Assembly: GCA_026392555.1 (NCBI GenBank) | Contig: JAPLBW010000187.1 | Location: 10,078 to 32,336, forward strand | Direction: 5' to 3' | DNA from: Actinomycetota bacterium | GTDB taxonomy: Bacteria; Actinomycetota; Actinomycetes; UBA12327 | Length of the DNA: 22,259 bases | Part shown: in pieces, positions 1-7,274 of the stretch | Layout of the letters: each line of letters opens with the position of its first letter | Numbering within the stretch: position 1 is the stretch's first letter | Program-made: the position numbers and the translations under genes | Notes under the pieces: model-generated | What the model saw: only the letters and a program-made list of their open reading frames with translations | Database searches by the model: none | What the model was told of the DNA's origin: nothing

Positions 1-443
1 GGCTCGTTGGCACTGAGCATTGAACTAACACGCGCGATGTCGCCACCGCTTCGATAGGCAGCCGAAGCAAACAGATTGAGTTCGGTTGCAGTGGCAGCTG
101 CCTTTTGATCCGCCGCTGCTGCTTCACTCGCTGCAGCATCCGATTTTTGCTTGGCTTGTTGTTCTTGATAAACAGCGCCGTTGTACAACTCAGAAGCGTC
201 CGAAAGGTTCGCACCGAGGGTGACTAGCTTGGCTGACGAGGCAGCGATCTTGGTTTGTAATGCGGCGACTTGACCTCGTGCGGCCTGTGCCTTGGCCCGA
301 GCCTCGTTGACCGTGCGCTTACTGGGGATGGTCTTGTCATTGGCTAGCCCTGTTGCGCCGAGAGCCGTCCCGCTCAACGTCGTGGGGATCAGCAAGACAA
401 CAGCGACCGCGACAGCAGTAATCGCCTTGCTGTGGACGCGCAC
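1..443 (-). CDS. Secreted coiled-coil protein, N-terminal part (probable peptidoglycan hydrolase; cut by window edge)
   Basis: This is the N-terminal ~147 residues of an exported protein whose C-terminus lies beyond base 1. It starts with GTG at 443-441, four bases after a GGAGG Shine-Dalgarno sequence. Residues 1-~30 (VRVHSKAITAVAVAVVLLIP...) form a signal peptide: a basic start, a long hydrophobic core, then small residues. Residues ~45-125 are Ala/Gln/Lys-rich with heptad-like spacing and almost certainly form a coiled coil. They lead into a segment containing LFASAAYRSGGD, typical of the linker before the enzymatic domain in actinobacterial NlpC/P60 or M23 cell-wall hydrolases of the RipA kind. 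No catalytic domain is inside the window, so the hydrolase call is inference from architecture. A FtsX/EnvC-type amidase activator remains possible. Confidence 0.75.
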   Translation of the reverse strand, partial: MRVHSKAITAVAVAVVLLIPTTLSGTALGATGLANDKTIPSKRTVNEARAKAQAARGQVAALQTKIAASSAKLVTLGANLSDASELYNGAVYQEQQAKQKSDAAASEAAAADQKAAATATELNLFASAAYRSGGDIARVSSMLSANE

Positions 444-586
444 AGATCCTCCAGGCCGCGATGGGAAAGAGGCGCCCTAGAGCGCCACGGCCATGCATAG
501 ACTACCGCCCTAGCCCAAAAAAGCCACCCGCGAACCACTGCGACCCCATGGGCAACAGGGTGATTTCCGGCCCCGACGGTCCGGTT

Positions 587-934
587 TTAGGTATCTGACA
601 GGGGACGCCCCTGAGCATCCGTGGTGATGCCCGAGCCCACCAGGATCAAGATCCCTTCGATGAAGCCCCATATTGCACCGAAACCAAAGGTGACGAGGGT
701 GACCACAATCTGAGCAATCCCGATGCCAATGTAACCAAGGTAAAACCGGTGAATGCCCAAACCGCCAATCAGGATTCCGAGAATTCCGGCAACAATCTTG
801 CTCTTCGGCGGATTAACAACACCGCCGTAGCCCATTGGGCTTGCCATCGGGGGCGGGGGCGGAACTGACCCCGGGGCACGAGGCACCCACTGCGATCCAT
901 CCCATTCAAACTGGCCATCTGGGCTAATCGTCAC
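587..934 (-). CDS. TM2-domain membrane protein with N-terminal WDG motif
   Basis: This is a 115-residue small membrane protein. Residues 7-18 (GQFEWDGSQWVP) resemble the short Trp-Asp-Gly-x-x-Trp module (DUF2510-like) found at the N-termini of many actinobacterial membrane proteins. A Pro-rich linker (24-43) follows. The TM2 domain (~44-100) has two membrane helices (about 46-60 and 70-98) around the signature GLGIHRFYLG (58-67). TM2 proteins have no generally established biochemical function. The GTG start (934-932) is supported by AGGAGA eight bases upstream. It lies 31 bp downstream of a second TM2 gene on the same strand and is probably co-transcribed with it. I see no good terminator after the stop; only a T-run near 515 follows. 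Confidence 0.85.
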   Translation of the reverse strand: MTISPDGQFEWDGSQWVPRAPGSVPPPPPMASPMGYGGVVNPPKSKIVAGILGILIGGLGIHRFYLGYIGIGIAQIVVTLVTFGFGAIWGFIEGILILVGSGITTDAQGRPLSDT

Positions 935-965
935 GGAGTTCTCTCCTCGCTAGTTGGCACCTGAG

Positions 966-1238
966 CTACCAGTTGGATACGACGCGCATTTCCTTGTCAC
1001 GGAAAGTGCCGACCAGAATCATGATGAAGTCAATGAGCACCCAAATACCCAAGCCACCAGCGGTGAACAACTGAATAAGGCCAGTGCCTACCTTGCCGAC
1101 ATAGAACCGGTGGATGCCCAAGCCACCTAGGAAGAAGCAGAGCAGCGACGCAGCCAACCGAGATTTTTCACTTGCAGGCTGACCCGTTGCGGTAGTCATG
1201 GGCTTGCCATTGGAGAAAACCGGCACTTGATCAGACAT
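966..1238 (-). CDS. TM2-domain membrane protein
   Basis: This 90-residue protein is a nearly minimal TM2 domain. It has a polar N-terminus (1-26), a first membrane helix (~28-42), the signature GLGIHRFYVGKVG (39-51), a second helix (~53-77) and a short charged tail. It shares the core GGLGIHRFY with the next gene, so the two look like diverged tandem duplicates. It lacks the WDG module and Pro-rich linker of its neighbour. The ATG start is preceded by AAGGGG about six bases upstream. A near-perfect 18-bp palindrome and an extended -10 element lie 20-40 bp upstream, so this gene is probably the first of a two-gene operon under its own regulated promoter. Function is unknown beyond membrane localisation. 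Confidence 0.87.
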   Translation of the reverse strand: MSDQVPVFSNGKPMTTATGQPASEKSRLAASLLCFFLGGLGIHRFYVGKVGTGLIQLFTAGGLGIWVLIDFIMILVGTFRDKEMRVVSNW

Positions 1239-1257
1239 CTAAACCCCTTGTGAGAAG

Positions 1258-1275
1258 TAACGTTAATTGACGTTA
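1258..1275. promoter_or_regulatory. 18-bp near-perfect palindrome, candidate operator for the TM2 pair
   Basis: TAACGTTAATTGACGTTA equals its own reverse complement except at one symmetric pair (T/G). It sits 20-37 bp upstream of the TM2 ATG at 1238. On the minus strand one half-site is part of TGCTAACGT, which reads as an extended -10 element (TGN plus TAACGT at 1275-1270). The palindrome would therefore cover the -10 and the predicted transcription start, a classic place for a repressor. The sequence is directly seen; the operator role is inference. No regulator gene is next to it. Confidence 0.4.
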
Positions 1276-1313
1276 GCAGTCTCACGGCGGTATCAGCAGT
1301 AAGTAAGAGCCCC

Positions 1314-2924
1314 TTACACGATGATCGTGGTGGCAGAACTGGTGGCGGTGCTCGTGCCCGCAGTATTCGTAGCAATCAAGCGCACTTTGATGTATTGACC
1401 ACGATCGGCCGTCACCAAGCGATACGTCGAAGAAGTCGCTCCGCTAATCGCGATGTACGTACCGGCAGAAGTAGTTGCACGTAACCACTGGTAGGTGTAC
1501 GTGATCGGCGTGCTTCCAGTGGTGCCCAAGGTGGAAGCAGTTAAACGGCTACTCACGGTCGTCGTTCCAGAAATGCTTACTCGCGCAACAGGCGCGATAC
1601 CCAACACAATTCCAGTTGCCGCGCTGGTTGCCGTTGAGGATCCACCCGTGTTCGTGGCGGTGGCGCGCACCTTGAGGTAGCGCCCGACATCCGATGACGT
1701 CAGCACATAAGTGGAATTCGTCGCATTGGTGATGTTGGAGTACGAGCCGGTCGAAGTCGTTGCACGAGTCCACTGGTAAGTCCACGACGTCACCGCACCA
1801 CCGGTAGTAGCCGAGGTATCAGCGGTCAACGTTGCCTTATCTACCAGCGTTCCGGTGATGCTCACCGCAACAACGGGCTTAGCTACAACAACCGGAGCGC
1901 CGACCCTGGTGTTAGCCGATGCCGTCAACGCTGCGTTGAAGGTGTCAGTGGTGTTGGCGTTGAACTTCGGTCCATACATACCGTTGGCAGCAGCGGTGTA
2001 TTTATAAGAGTTCAGCGAAGACAAACTTCCCCGGTCAGTGCCGAAACCACTCAACGGGCCACCGGATGCACCACCGGTCATCGTGCAGGTGGTCAGACCC
2101 CACGTGGAGTTGCCGTTGCCCGAATCCTCAGCGATGGCACCTGAGCAATAGGTCAGGTCAGCACCCGCATAAGGAGCCGCCTGGGGGTAGCCAAAGGCAT
2201 AGGCCTGATCACCTGCTGCAGTAAATCCAGGCACGGCCAACGGGAACGCACCCACTGTGGCGTCAAGTTGAGTGGAGTTCTTGCCACCCAAACCCATGAC
2301 GGCAAAACCCCAGTCGTAGTTCGTTGCTTGATTGGTGAATCCGGTTTGACTGGTGAATCCATAGTGTCCGACCAAAGCGGTTGCCGTCCAGCACCCGTAG
2401 GTCGTCAGAGCACAGTCTGGGTTGGGATTGGAGTCGAAGTCGGGGTAAAACAGGAAGTTGGTGACAAAAGCTTGCGTCGCATTGTCATAAATGCAGTGGC
2501 CGGCAGTGAGCACGATGGAGCGCGATGCATCAGATTCTTGAGCAACTGAACCGGAACAGACATAGCGGGAGGTTCCAACGTTGAAGAACACTTTGCCCGT
2601 GGCTGCCAAGGCTAGTCCACCATCAACCCAGGAGCTGCCCGTCGAGGTTGCACTGGACAAGGCCGGAGCAATGCTCGATCGCTTAATCGCTTTAGTCGCT
2701 GGCGTGGCCGTGACCTTCCGGCCAACCTTGCTGCCCTTGTCAAAGGTGTAGTCCAACGACTGGGCGCTCGCCATGTTTGACGGAGTCCAATAGGACACCA
2801 CACGCTGGTGCTCACTGCTCTGGGACTTCGCGCTGGCGCTGGTGACCGGCACCAACACGAGGGCGACTACAGAAGTAGCAACAAGGGCGGCTTGGAATTT
2901 ACGGCTCGGGCTCAAAATACGCAT
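1314..2924 (-). CDS. Secreted trypsin-like serine protease with two C-terminal Ig-like repeats
   Basis: This 536-residue exported protease has a signal peptide at residues 1-32, with likely cleavage after Ala-Ser-Ala (30-32). After a ~70-residue propeptide-like stretch comes an S1-type (V8/glutamyl-endopeptidase-like) domain, ~100-340. The whole triad is visible: His143 in VLTAGHC, Asp204 in NYDWGF, and Ser287 in GGASGGPL. Cys residues at 123, 144, 171, 178, 260 and 280 could form disulphides. Residues ~350-440 and ~446-536 are two homologous repeats (YQW.RATTS...G.Y.KVR..ATNT.G.STATS) that look like Ig-like or wall-binding modules. No LPXTG or membrane anchor is visible. It probably acts outside the cell; its substrate cannot be told. 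There is no Shine-Dalgarno before the ATG, but a -10-like TACCTT lies six bases upstream. Confidence 0.88.
   Translation of the reverse strand: MRILSPSRKFQAALVATSVVALVLVPVTSASAKSQSSEHQRVVSYWTPSNMASAQSLDYTFDKGSKVGRKVTATPATKAIKRSSIAPALSSATSTGSSWVDGGLALAATGKVFFNVGTSRYVCSGSVAQESDASRSIVLTAGHCIYDNATQAFVTNFLFYPDFDSNPNPDCALTTYGCWTATALVGHYGFTSQTGFTNQATNYDWGFAVMGLGGKNSTQLDATVGAFPLAVPGFTAAGDQAYAFGYPQAAPYAGADLTYCSGAIAEDSGNGNSTWGLTTCTMTGGASGGPLSGFGTDRGSLSSLNSYKYTAAANGMYGPKFNANTTDTFNAALTASANTRVGAPVVVAKPVVAVSITGTLVDKATLTADTSATTGGAVTSWTYQWTRATTSTGSYSNITNATNSTYVLTSSDVGRYLKVRATATNTGGSSTATSAATGIVLGIAPVARVSISGTTTVSSRLTASTLGTTGSTPITYTYQWLRATTSAGTYIAISGATSSTYRLVTADRGQYIKVRLIATNTAGTSTATSSATTIIV
1366..1900 (-). repeat. 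Tandem ~285-bp coding repeat in the protease tail
   Basis: The two C-terminal modules of the protease recur with a 95-residue (285-bp) period. Trp385 and Trp480 of the YQW motif are 95 residues apart, and the DNA word gttgcac followed by ccactggta appears near 1474 and again near 1759. Protein similarity is high over the whole module and DNA identity is patchy. This indicates an old internal duplication, not a recent one. Confidence 0.6.
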
Positions 2925-2930
2925 GTATAT

Positions 2931-2936
2931 AAGGTA
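2931..2936 (-). promoter_or_regulatory. Candidate -10 element, leaderless promoter of the protease gene
   Basis: TACCTT on the minus strand fits the TANNNT actinobacterial -10 pattern. It is separated from the ATG (2924-2922) by six bases, which would place the transcription start at the A of ATG. No Shine-Dalgarno is present. I see no convincing -35. Confidence 0.35.
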
Positions 2937-3164
2937 CGCGGTCGCCCAAGGATGCGCCAGAAGTGGCTGATCGGGTAGGTCAATGCCTCACCTGATCGGC
3001 CTAACCTCCCACAGCGAATTCCGTTCAACAAGCGAAATATGTGGTCTTTGCGCCCGCCCCACTTATCGCATCTGGTACCTGGGCAGCCACCCCTCCCCTG
3101 TCATTGCGCCGGTTGGCGGGCGAAACAATAAAGGCATTCGTTTGAGCACCGACCAAGGAGAACC
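2937..3164. promoter_or_regulatory. Divergent intergenic region between protease and ppa, with a weak candidate ppa promoter
   Basis: About 230 bp separate the divergent protease and ppa genes. An open frame crosses it on the plus strand but has no ribosome site and runs out of frame into ppa, so I treat it as non-coding. For ppa, TTGCGC at 3104-3109 and AATAAA at 3127-3132 have a 17-bp spacer and could be a weak -35/-10 pair. This is a suggestion only. I see no riboswitch or strong repeat here. Confidence 0.3.
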
Positions 3165-3653
3165 ATGGAATTTGACGTCTTTATCGAAATCCCCAAGGGG
3201 ACGCGGAACAAGTACGAACTTGACCACGAGACCGGGCGAATTCGACTAGACCGCATGCTCTTCACCGCAACGATGTACCCCGAGGACTACGGATTTATTG
3301 AAAACAGTCTGGGCGAAGATGGCGACCCTTTGGACGCACTCGTCCTTCTTGATGAGCCAACATTTCCCGGTTGCTTAATCCTGTGCCGCACCGTGGGTAT
3401 GTTCCGCATGAGCGATGAAAAGGGCGGAGATGACAAGGTCTTGTGCGTTCCAGCCCATGACCCTCGGATGACCCGCTTTAAGGACCTAGAAGACGTTGAG
3501 AAGTTTGAGCTCCTCGAAATCCAGCACTTCTTTGAAACCTACAAAGACCTCGAGCCTGGCAAGTCTGTTGAGGGCGCGACATGGGTTGGCCGCGAGGAAG
3601 CTGAAGCCGAAATCGTCCGCTCGTACGAACGGTTCAAGAACGCCCAGCACTAG
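3165..3653 (+). CDS. ppa: Inorganic pyrophosphatase (family I, soluble)
   Basis: This cytoplasmic enzyme hydrolyses pyrophosphate to two phosphates using Mg2+, pulling biosynthetic reactions such as tRNA charging, dNTP use and acetyl-CoA synthesis forward. It is 162 residues, the usual length for bacterial family I enzymes. The signature DGDPLDALV (52-60) carries the metal-binding aspartates 52, 54 and 57. The N-terminal FIEIPKGTRNKYE (6-18) provides the Lys/Arg/Glu active-site residues. Asp89, Asp90 and Lys91 lie in the third metal/phosphate loop. The ATG follows AAGGAG with a five-base gap. It stands alone as a transcription unit, with a hairpin after the stop. A membrane proton-pumping pyrophosphatase is encoded in the same window (10213-12600). 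Confidence 0.97.
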   Translation: MEFDVFIEIPKGTRNKYELDHETGRIRLDRMLFTATMYPEDYGFIENSLGEDGDPLDALVLLDEPTFPGCLILCRTVGMFRMSDEKGGDDKVLCVPAHDPRMTRFKDLEDVEKFELLEIQHFFETYKDLEPGKSVEGATWVGREEAEAEIVRSYERFKNAQH

Positions 3654-3664
3654 TCACCGATAAT

Positions 3665-3700
3665 GGTTAAGGCCCCACTCATTTGAGCGGGGCCTTAACC
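3665..3700. terminator. Perfect 12-bp hairpin between ppa and tRNA-Thr, probably bidirectional terminator
   Basis: GGTTAAGGCCCC and its exact complement GGGGCCTTAACC flank a 12-base loop that itself contains CTC/GAG. The hairpin begins 12 bp after the ppa stop and 4 bp after the 3' end of the oppositely oriented tRNA, so it can end both transcripts. There is no U-tract on either side, as is often the case for actinobacterial terminators. Confidence 0.75.
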
Positions 3701-3703
3701 AGG

Positions 3704-3780
3704 TGGGGCCGCCTCCGAGAATCGAACTCGGGACCTACGCATTACGAGTGCGTCGCTCTAGCCGACTGAGCTAAGGCGGC
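3704..3780 (-). tRNA. tRNA-Thr (anticodon CGT), CCA encoded
   Basis: On the minus strand the sequence folds into a full cloverleaf. The acceptor stem GCCGCCT/AGGCGGC is perfectly paired, the D stem is GCTC/GAGC, and the anticodon stem is ACGCA/TGCGT. The anticodon loop CTCGTAA gives CGT and reads ACG codons. The variable loop is AGGTC and the T arm is CCGAG-TTCGATT-CTCGG. The terminal CCA is encoded at 3706-3704. The discriminator base appears to be C, which is unusual for tRNA-Thr, where A or U is usual. Without CCA the gene is 74 bases. Confidence 0.95.
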
Positions 3781-3807
3781 GACCATCAGCTTCCTGATGA
3801 AGCGCCG

Positions 3808-3813
3808 AGCATA
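3808..3813 (-). promoter_or_regulatory. Candidate -10 element of the tRNA-Thr gene
   Basis: TATGCT on the minus strand lies 27 bp upstream of the mature tRNA 5' end, just after the stop of the lipoprotein hydrolase gene. A short perfect hairpin (CATCAG/CTGATG, 3784-3799) lies between it and the tRNA and would be in the precursor leader. I find no clear -35 element. Confidence 0.3.
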
Positions 3814-3834
3814 CCCGAGCGATCGTGATGGGCC

Positions 3835-5385
3835 TCAGCAGATCAAGCCGTCTGTCGGAGGTTTGCCGTCCAGGAGGTAACCATCAATGGCCTCATCGAC
3901 ACACGAATTTCCCTGCCGATAGCCGGTATGACCATCGCCATCGCGGACGACCAAAACACCCTTTGCCAGCTGGTTGGCCAAAGACTGGGACCACTCAAAG
4001 GGAGTGGCCGGATCTCGAGTCGTACCCACCACCACGATCGGTCTAGAACCGGCTGCCGTGACTTTTTCAGGAACAAGTGTTGCCTTAACCGGCCACGAAC
4101 TACACGGGGTGCTCCCCCAGGCAATGAATCCACCGAAGGTGGACGAGTTATTTTCGGTCAGCTTGGTAGCCAAGGCTTGAATCGCGTCGATCCCTTTCGA
4201 GTCTGTTCGATCTAAGCAGGTGATCGCATAGAAGGAGTCCAAACTGTTGTCGGCATAGGTTCCGTCCGCATTGCGGCTGGAGTAGTAGTCGGCCAACGCC
4301 AGCAAGCCGCGGCCATCACCGCGCAACCCCTGAGCCAGTGCCTTGCGCAGCGTCCCCCACGAATCGGATGAATACAACGAGGCCGCGACTCCCAGTGTCC
4401 CCAGTGCTTCGGTGAGTTTGCGATCACCAACTTGTTCCGGAGTGGCATCGAGTTGGCGGAAGAAAACGTTAAGTCGATCCTGTGCTTTGGTCACCGATCG
4501 ACCCAGCGCACAACTCGACCGCTGCACACAGTCCTTCAGGAAAGCTTGTAGCGCACGTTCAAAACCTGTTGCTTGCCCAGCCGCGAAGGCATCAGCATCA
4601 AGGGATGGATCAATTGCACCGTCCAAAACGAACCGACCAACCTTGGTCGGGAACTGCTTGGCATATTGGGTTCCCAGCGAGGTTCCATAGGACTTACCTA
4701 CATAGTTCAACTGCTTTTGACCCAGTGCTGCCCGCAAAATATCCATATCCTGGGCCGATTCTCGAGTGCCTAAGAATCCCAAAATCGTGGGATCTGAGTA
4801 CTCGCAGACCTTCGCAAACTCTTTGCCAATAAGGAAAACTGCTGTCGCCTCAGCATCGCTGTCGGGCGATCCATCCGAGGCGTAGAACCGGTCTGATTGT
4901 GCGGGGGTCAAGCACTTGATTGGTGAACTACGACCAACACCGCGTGGGTCAAAGCCGACAACATCAAAGGTCTTAGACACTGACGAGCCAACGATCGTGC
5001 CGCTATTGGCGACGTAGTCAAAACCAGAACCACCTGGACCACCGGGATTAACCACGATGGCGTTCTTGTGCTTCTTCGTGTCCGTCGCAGTCCGACGGAT
5101 CACGGCAATATTGAGTGGGGAATATTCAGGCGCCGCATAATCGAGTGGCACCAGCAAGGTGGTGCACTCCAAGTTCCCTTCGCACTTTTTCCACTTCAAT
5201 TTTTGGGTCGTAAAAGCAGCGAGCGCAGGGTTTACCGTTGGCGTGGGAGTAGGAGTTGCCGTCAGCGTGGGTGTGAGAGTGGGCCCAGGCAGCGTCGTCA
5301 CCGTTGGTTCGGGTGCGGGCGGAGTTGAACACGCGGTCAAGGCCAGCAGGCAGCCCGCGACGACGACAAGGGGGAAACGTCTCAC
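3835..5385 (-). CDS. Secreted lipoprotein alpha/beta hydrolase (tripeptidyl-aminopeptidase-like)
   Basis: This 516-residue protein has a lipoprotein signal peptide: the lipobox LTAC (16-19) gives lipidated Cys19. A Pro/Thr-rich linker (20-52) then spaces the enzyme from the membrane. The hydrolase has an oxyanion segment NPGGPGGSG (113-121), FDPRGVGRS (145-153), nucleophile Ser232 in GKSYG, Asp458 in TTRDPATP and His486 in GDGHTGY. This is the full triad with a C-terminal TAP-like part. The family removes N-terminal tripeptides in Streptomyces (Slp/Tap type); the actual substrate here is unknown. It lies 56 bp downstream of holB, matching the actinobacterial topA-tmk-holB-protease order. The GTG start has no Shine-Dalgarno; TATGGT lies six bases upstream, suggesting a leaderless transcript. 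Confidence 0.9.
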   Translation of the reverse strand: MRRFPLVVVAGCLLALTACSTPPAPEPTVTTLPGPTLTPTLTATPTPTPTVNPALAAFTTQKLKWKKCEGNLECTTLLVPLDYAAPEYSPLNIAVIRRTATDTKKHKNAIVVNPGGPGGSGFDYVANSGTIVGSSVSKTFDVVGFDPRGVGRSSPIKCLTPAQSDRFYASDGSPDSDAEATAVFLIGKEFAKVCEYSDPTILGFLGTRESAQDMDILRAALGQKQLNYVGKSYGTSLGTQYAKQFPTKVGRFVLDGAIDPSLDADAFAAGQATGFERALQAFLKDCVQRSSCALGRSVTKAQDRLNVFFRQLDATPEQVGDRKLTEALGTLGVAASLYSSDSWGTLRKALAQGLRGDGRGLLALADYYSSRNADGTYADNSLDSFYAITCLDRTDSKGIDAIQALATKLTENNSSTFGGFIAWGSTPCSSWPVKATLVPEKVTAAGSRPIVVVGTTRDPATPFEWSQSLANQLAKGVLVVRDGDGHTGYRQGNSCVDEAIDGYLLDGKPPTDGLIC

Positions 5386-5391
5386 CCCAAG

Positions 5392-5397
5392 ACCATA
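5392..5397 (-). promoter_or_regulatory. Candidate -10 element, leaderless promoter of the lipoprotein hydrolase
   Basis: TATGGT on the minus strand (TANNNT pattern) is followed by six bases and then the GTG start at 5385. It lies in the 56-bp gap after holB, so the hydrolase may be transcribed separately. No -35 is obvious. Confidence 0.35.
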
Positions 5398-5441
5398 ACT
5401 GCCCAGCGGGTTAAAGTCGGTATTTATCTAGTCCAATTGGA

Positions 5442-6629
5442 TCAGTGTGCGACAGCAGGGTCGCGCAACGTGGCGAACAACGCCTCGAGCACCAATCGCG
5501 GTGCAGCGTTGCCCGACAAGGTCGCGCGAGTGCGTAGGACTTCTTCGATCCGGCGCATGGTGATCTCTGGAGATGCACCAGCGGCCGCGGCATGAAGCTG
5601 AGTTACAAACTCTTCATTGATCAGAGAAACATCAGCGCCCCACTGCACCATCAAGACGTCCCGATAAAAGGACAGCAAGTCCAAGAGGGCCAGATCCACT
5701 GCGTCCGAGCGGGCTCTCTTTGCCCGGCGCTTTTGGGTCTTTTCTAAATCGTTGAGAGCCTTTGCCACTCCCCGGGCTTCAATCCCGCGAGCACCCACCC
5801 CATAGACCTGACGAACATCCTCACGTTCTTGTGTGTCACGACCCTTGACGCTGTCCTTCATGCGCTCATCCGCGGCTTCAACGAATTGTGCGGCAGCTTC
5901 AATGCACGCATCCAAGGTTGTCAGGGAAGCCGGCAGATTCATCACATCGCTATGCCGATTACGCGTGTCCTCATCGCGGACATAGCGCCGTGCCTGACCA
6001 ATGTGGCCCTGTGAAATCCGTGCTGCCGCTGCCGCCAGCTCGGGTTCAGCCCCGTACTTGGTAATCAGGACTTCGGTGACTTCGCTCGCCGATGGTGTGC
6101 GCAATGACACCACCCGACAGCGCGACTTAATCGTCGCGATGACATCCTGCAAAGAAGGTGCGCACAAAATCCAGACCGTGTGGGGTGCAGGCTCTTCAAT
6201 GGCCTTGAGCAAAACGTTGGCGGGCTTCCAGTCCATTTGCTGGGACTCCAGGCGGTCGGCATCCTCCAAAATAAACACCCGCCACCTACCGCGAATCGGG
6301 GATCCCGATGCTTGTGCGACCAGCTCGCGAACGTCTTCGACTCCGTAATGCACACCAACGGGTTCGGTCATGACGACATCGGGATGTGTGCGGTTTGCGA
6401 CATCAAGGCAGTCTTTACATTGCCCGCAGCCCCCCTCTTTACATTGCAACGCTTGCGCAAATGCGCGAGCAGCAAGCGAGCGACCTGACCCCGGCGGGCC
6501 AACGAACAGCCAGGCGTGTGTCATCGCGGGGCCGGCTTGACCACCTAAAACGAGTTGCGCATCTGTCACTGCTACCTGGAGTTCGTGAGCTGCCATCTCT
6601 TGACCGACGAGGCCATCAAAAACGCTCAT
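5442..6629 (-). CDS. holB: DNA polymerase III subunit delta' (clamp loader)
   Basis: This 395-residue AAA+ protein is part of the clamp loader that opens the beta sliding clamp and places it on primed DNA. It has a P-loop GPPGSGRS at 44-51, in which the usual Lys is Arg, as expected for delta', which does not hydrolyse ATP. A zinc-binding set of cysteines follows at 63, 68, 71 and 74. LEDADRL (121-127) replaces a canonical Walker B, and an SRC motif (IKSRC, about 168-172) is present. A basic stretch near residues 288-300 precedes the C-terminal collar domain. The ATG overlaps the tmk stop by four bases (ATGA), so the two are translationally coupled. Confidence 0.93.
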   Translation of the reverse strand: MSVFDGLVGQEMAAHELQVAVTDAQLVLGGQAGPAMTHAWLFVGPPGSGRSLAARAFAQALQCKEGGCGQCKDCLDVANRTHPDVVMTEPVGVHYGVEDVRELVAQASGSPIRGRWRVFILEDADRLESQQMDWKPANVLLKAIEEPAPHTVWILCAPSLQDVIATIKSRCRVVSLRTPSASEVTEVLITKYGAEPELAAAAARISQGHIGQARRYVRDEDTRNRHSDVMNLPASLTTLDACIEAAAQFVEAADERMKDSVKGRDTQEREDVRQVYGVGARGIEARGVAKALNDLEKTQKRRAKRARSDAVDLALLDLLSFYRDVLMVQWGADVSLINEEFVTQLHAAAAGASPEITMRRIEEVLRTRATLSGNAAPRLVLEALFATLRDPAVAH

Positions 6630-7267
6630 GCCTGGTCCAACAACTCAACAACGCGTGCTTGAATCAACGACTCCACCGAATCGGGTGACTGTGTTGCATC
6701 GACTACCAGATAGCGCGAGGGTGCATGGGCTGCCAGATCGAGGAACCCTTGACGCACGCGATCGTGAAAGTCCAGTGACAAAGCTTCGAGTCGATCGGCG
6801 CCTTCAAAGCGCGACATCCCTACTCGCGGATCAATGTCCAAGACCACAGTTAGGTCCGGGACCAGCGAATCGGTCGCCCACTGCGACAGCAAAGCAACGT
6901 CATCTAACTTGAGTTCGCGCCCCGCCCCTTGATAGGCCAACGACGAATCAACGTAGCGATCGCTCAGGACCACATCACCGTTACTCAAAGCAGGTGCGAT
7001 CACAGCGGCAACATGTTCTGCTCTATCGGCGGCGTACAACAGAGCTTCAGTTCGAGGTGATAACTCACCGGTTGCTGGGTCAAGCAGCAGGCCGCGTATT
7101 GATTGGCCCACCACGGTGCCGCCGGGTTCGCGGGTGGTCACCACCGTGAGATTCTTAGCGCGCATAAAGGCCGCCAAGCGCGCAATCTGCGTAGTTTTGC
7201 CGGAACCTTCGCCACCTTCAAACACGACAAAGGTGCCGGTAGATGGCGAGCTGGCTTCGAAGGTCAC
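6626..7267 (-). CDS. tmk: Thymidylate kinase
   Basis: This 213-residue cytoplasmic enzyme phosphorylates dTMP to dTDP, the last dedicated step towards dTTP. The P-loop EGGEGSGKTT (17-26), the dTMP-binding TREPGG (45-50), LYAADRAEH (77-85) and DRY (103-105) are all visible, as is a LID region around FEGADRLE. Length is normal. The start is GTG at 7267, 42 bp after the topA stop. There is no good Shine-Dalgarno, but TAAGGT lies seven bases upstream. The last codons overlap holB by four bases. It is an operon member with holB, in the usual actinobacterial order. Confidence 0.95.
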   Translation of the reverse strand: MTFEASSPSTGTFVVFEGGEGSGKTTQIARLAAFMRAKNLTVVTTREPGGTVVGQSIRGLLLDPATGELSPRTEALLYAADRAEHVAAVIAPALSNGDVVLSDRYVDSSLAYQGAGRELKLDDVALLSQWATDSLVPDLTVVLDIDPRVGMSRFEGADRLEALSLDFHDRVRQGFLDLAAHAPSRYLVVDATQSPDSVESLIQARVVELLDQA

Positions 7268-7274
7268 GGTTTAG

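Noticed and set aside
480..586. T-run and weak inverted repeats as terminator of the TM2 operon or promoter of the cell-wall protein
   Set aside because: A run of six T on the minus strand exists near 515, but no stem of more than four pairs precedes it, and no -35/-10 pair at proper spacing was found.
2983..3249. 88-residue plus-strand open frame upstream of ppa
   Set aside because: It has no ribosome site, no recognisable domain, and runs out of frame through the ppa Shine-Dalgarno and first 85 bases. It is best seen as chance open frame over a promoter region.
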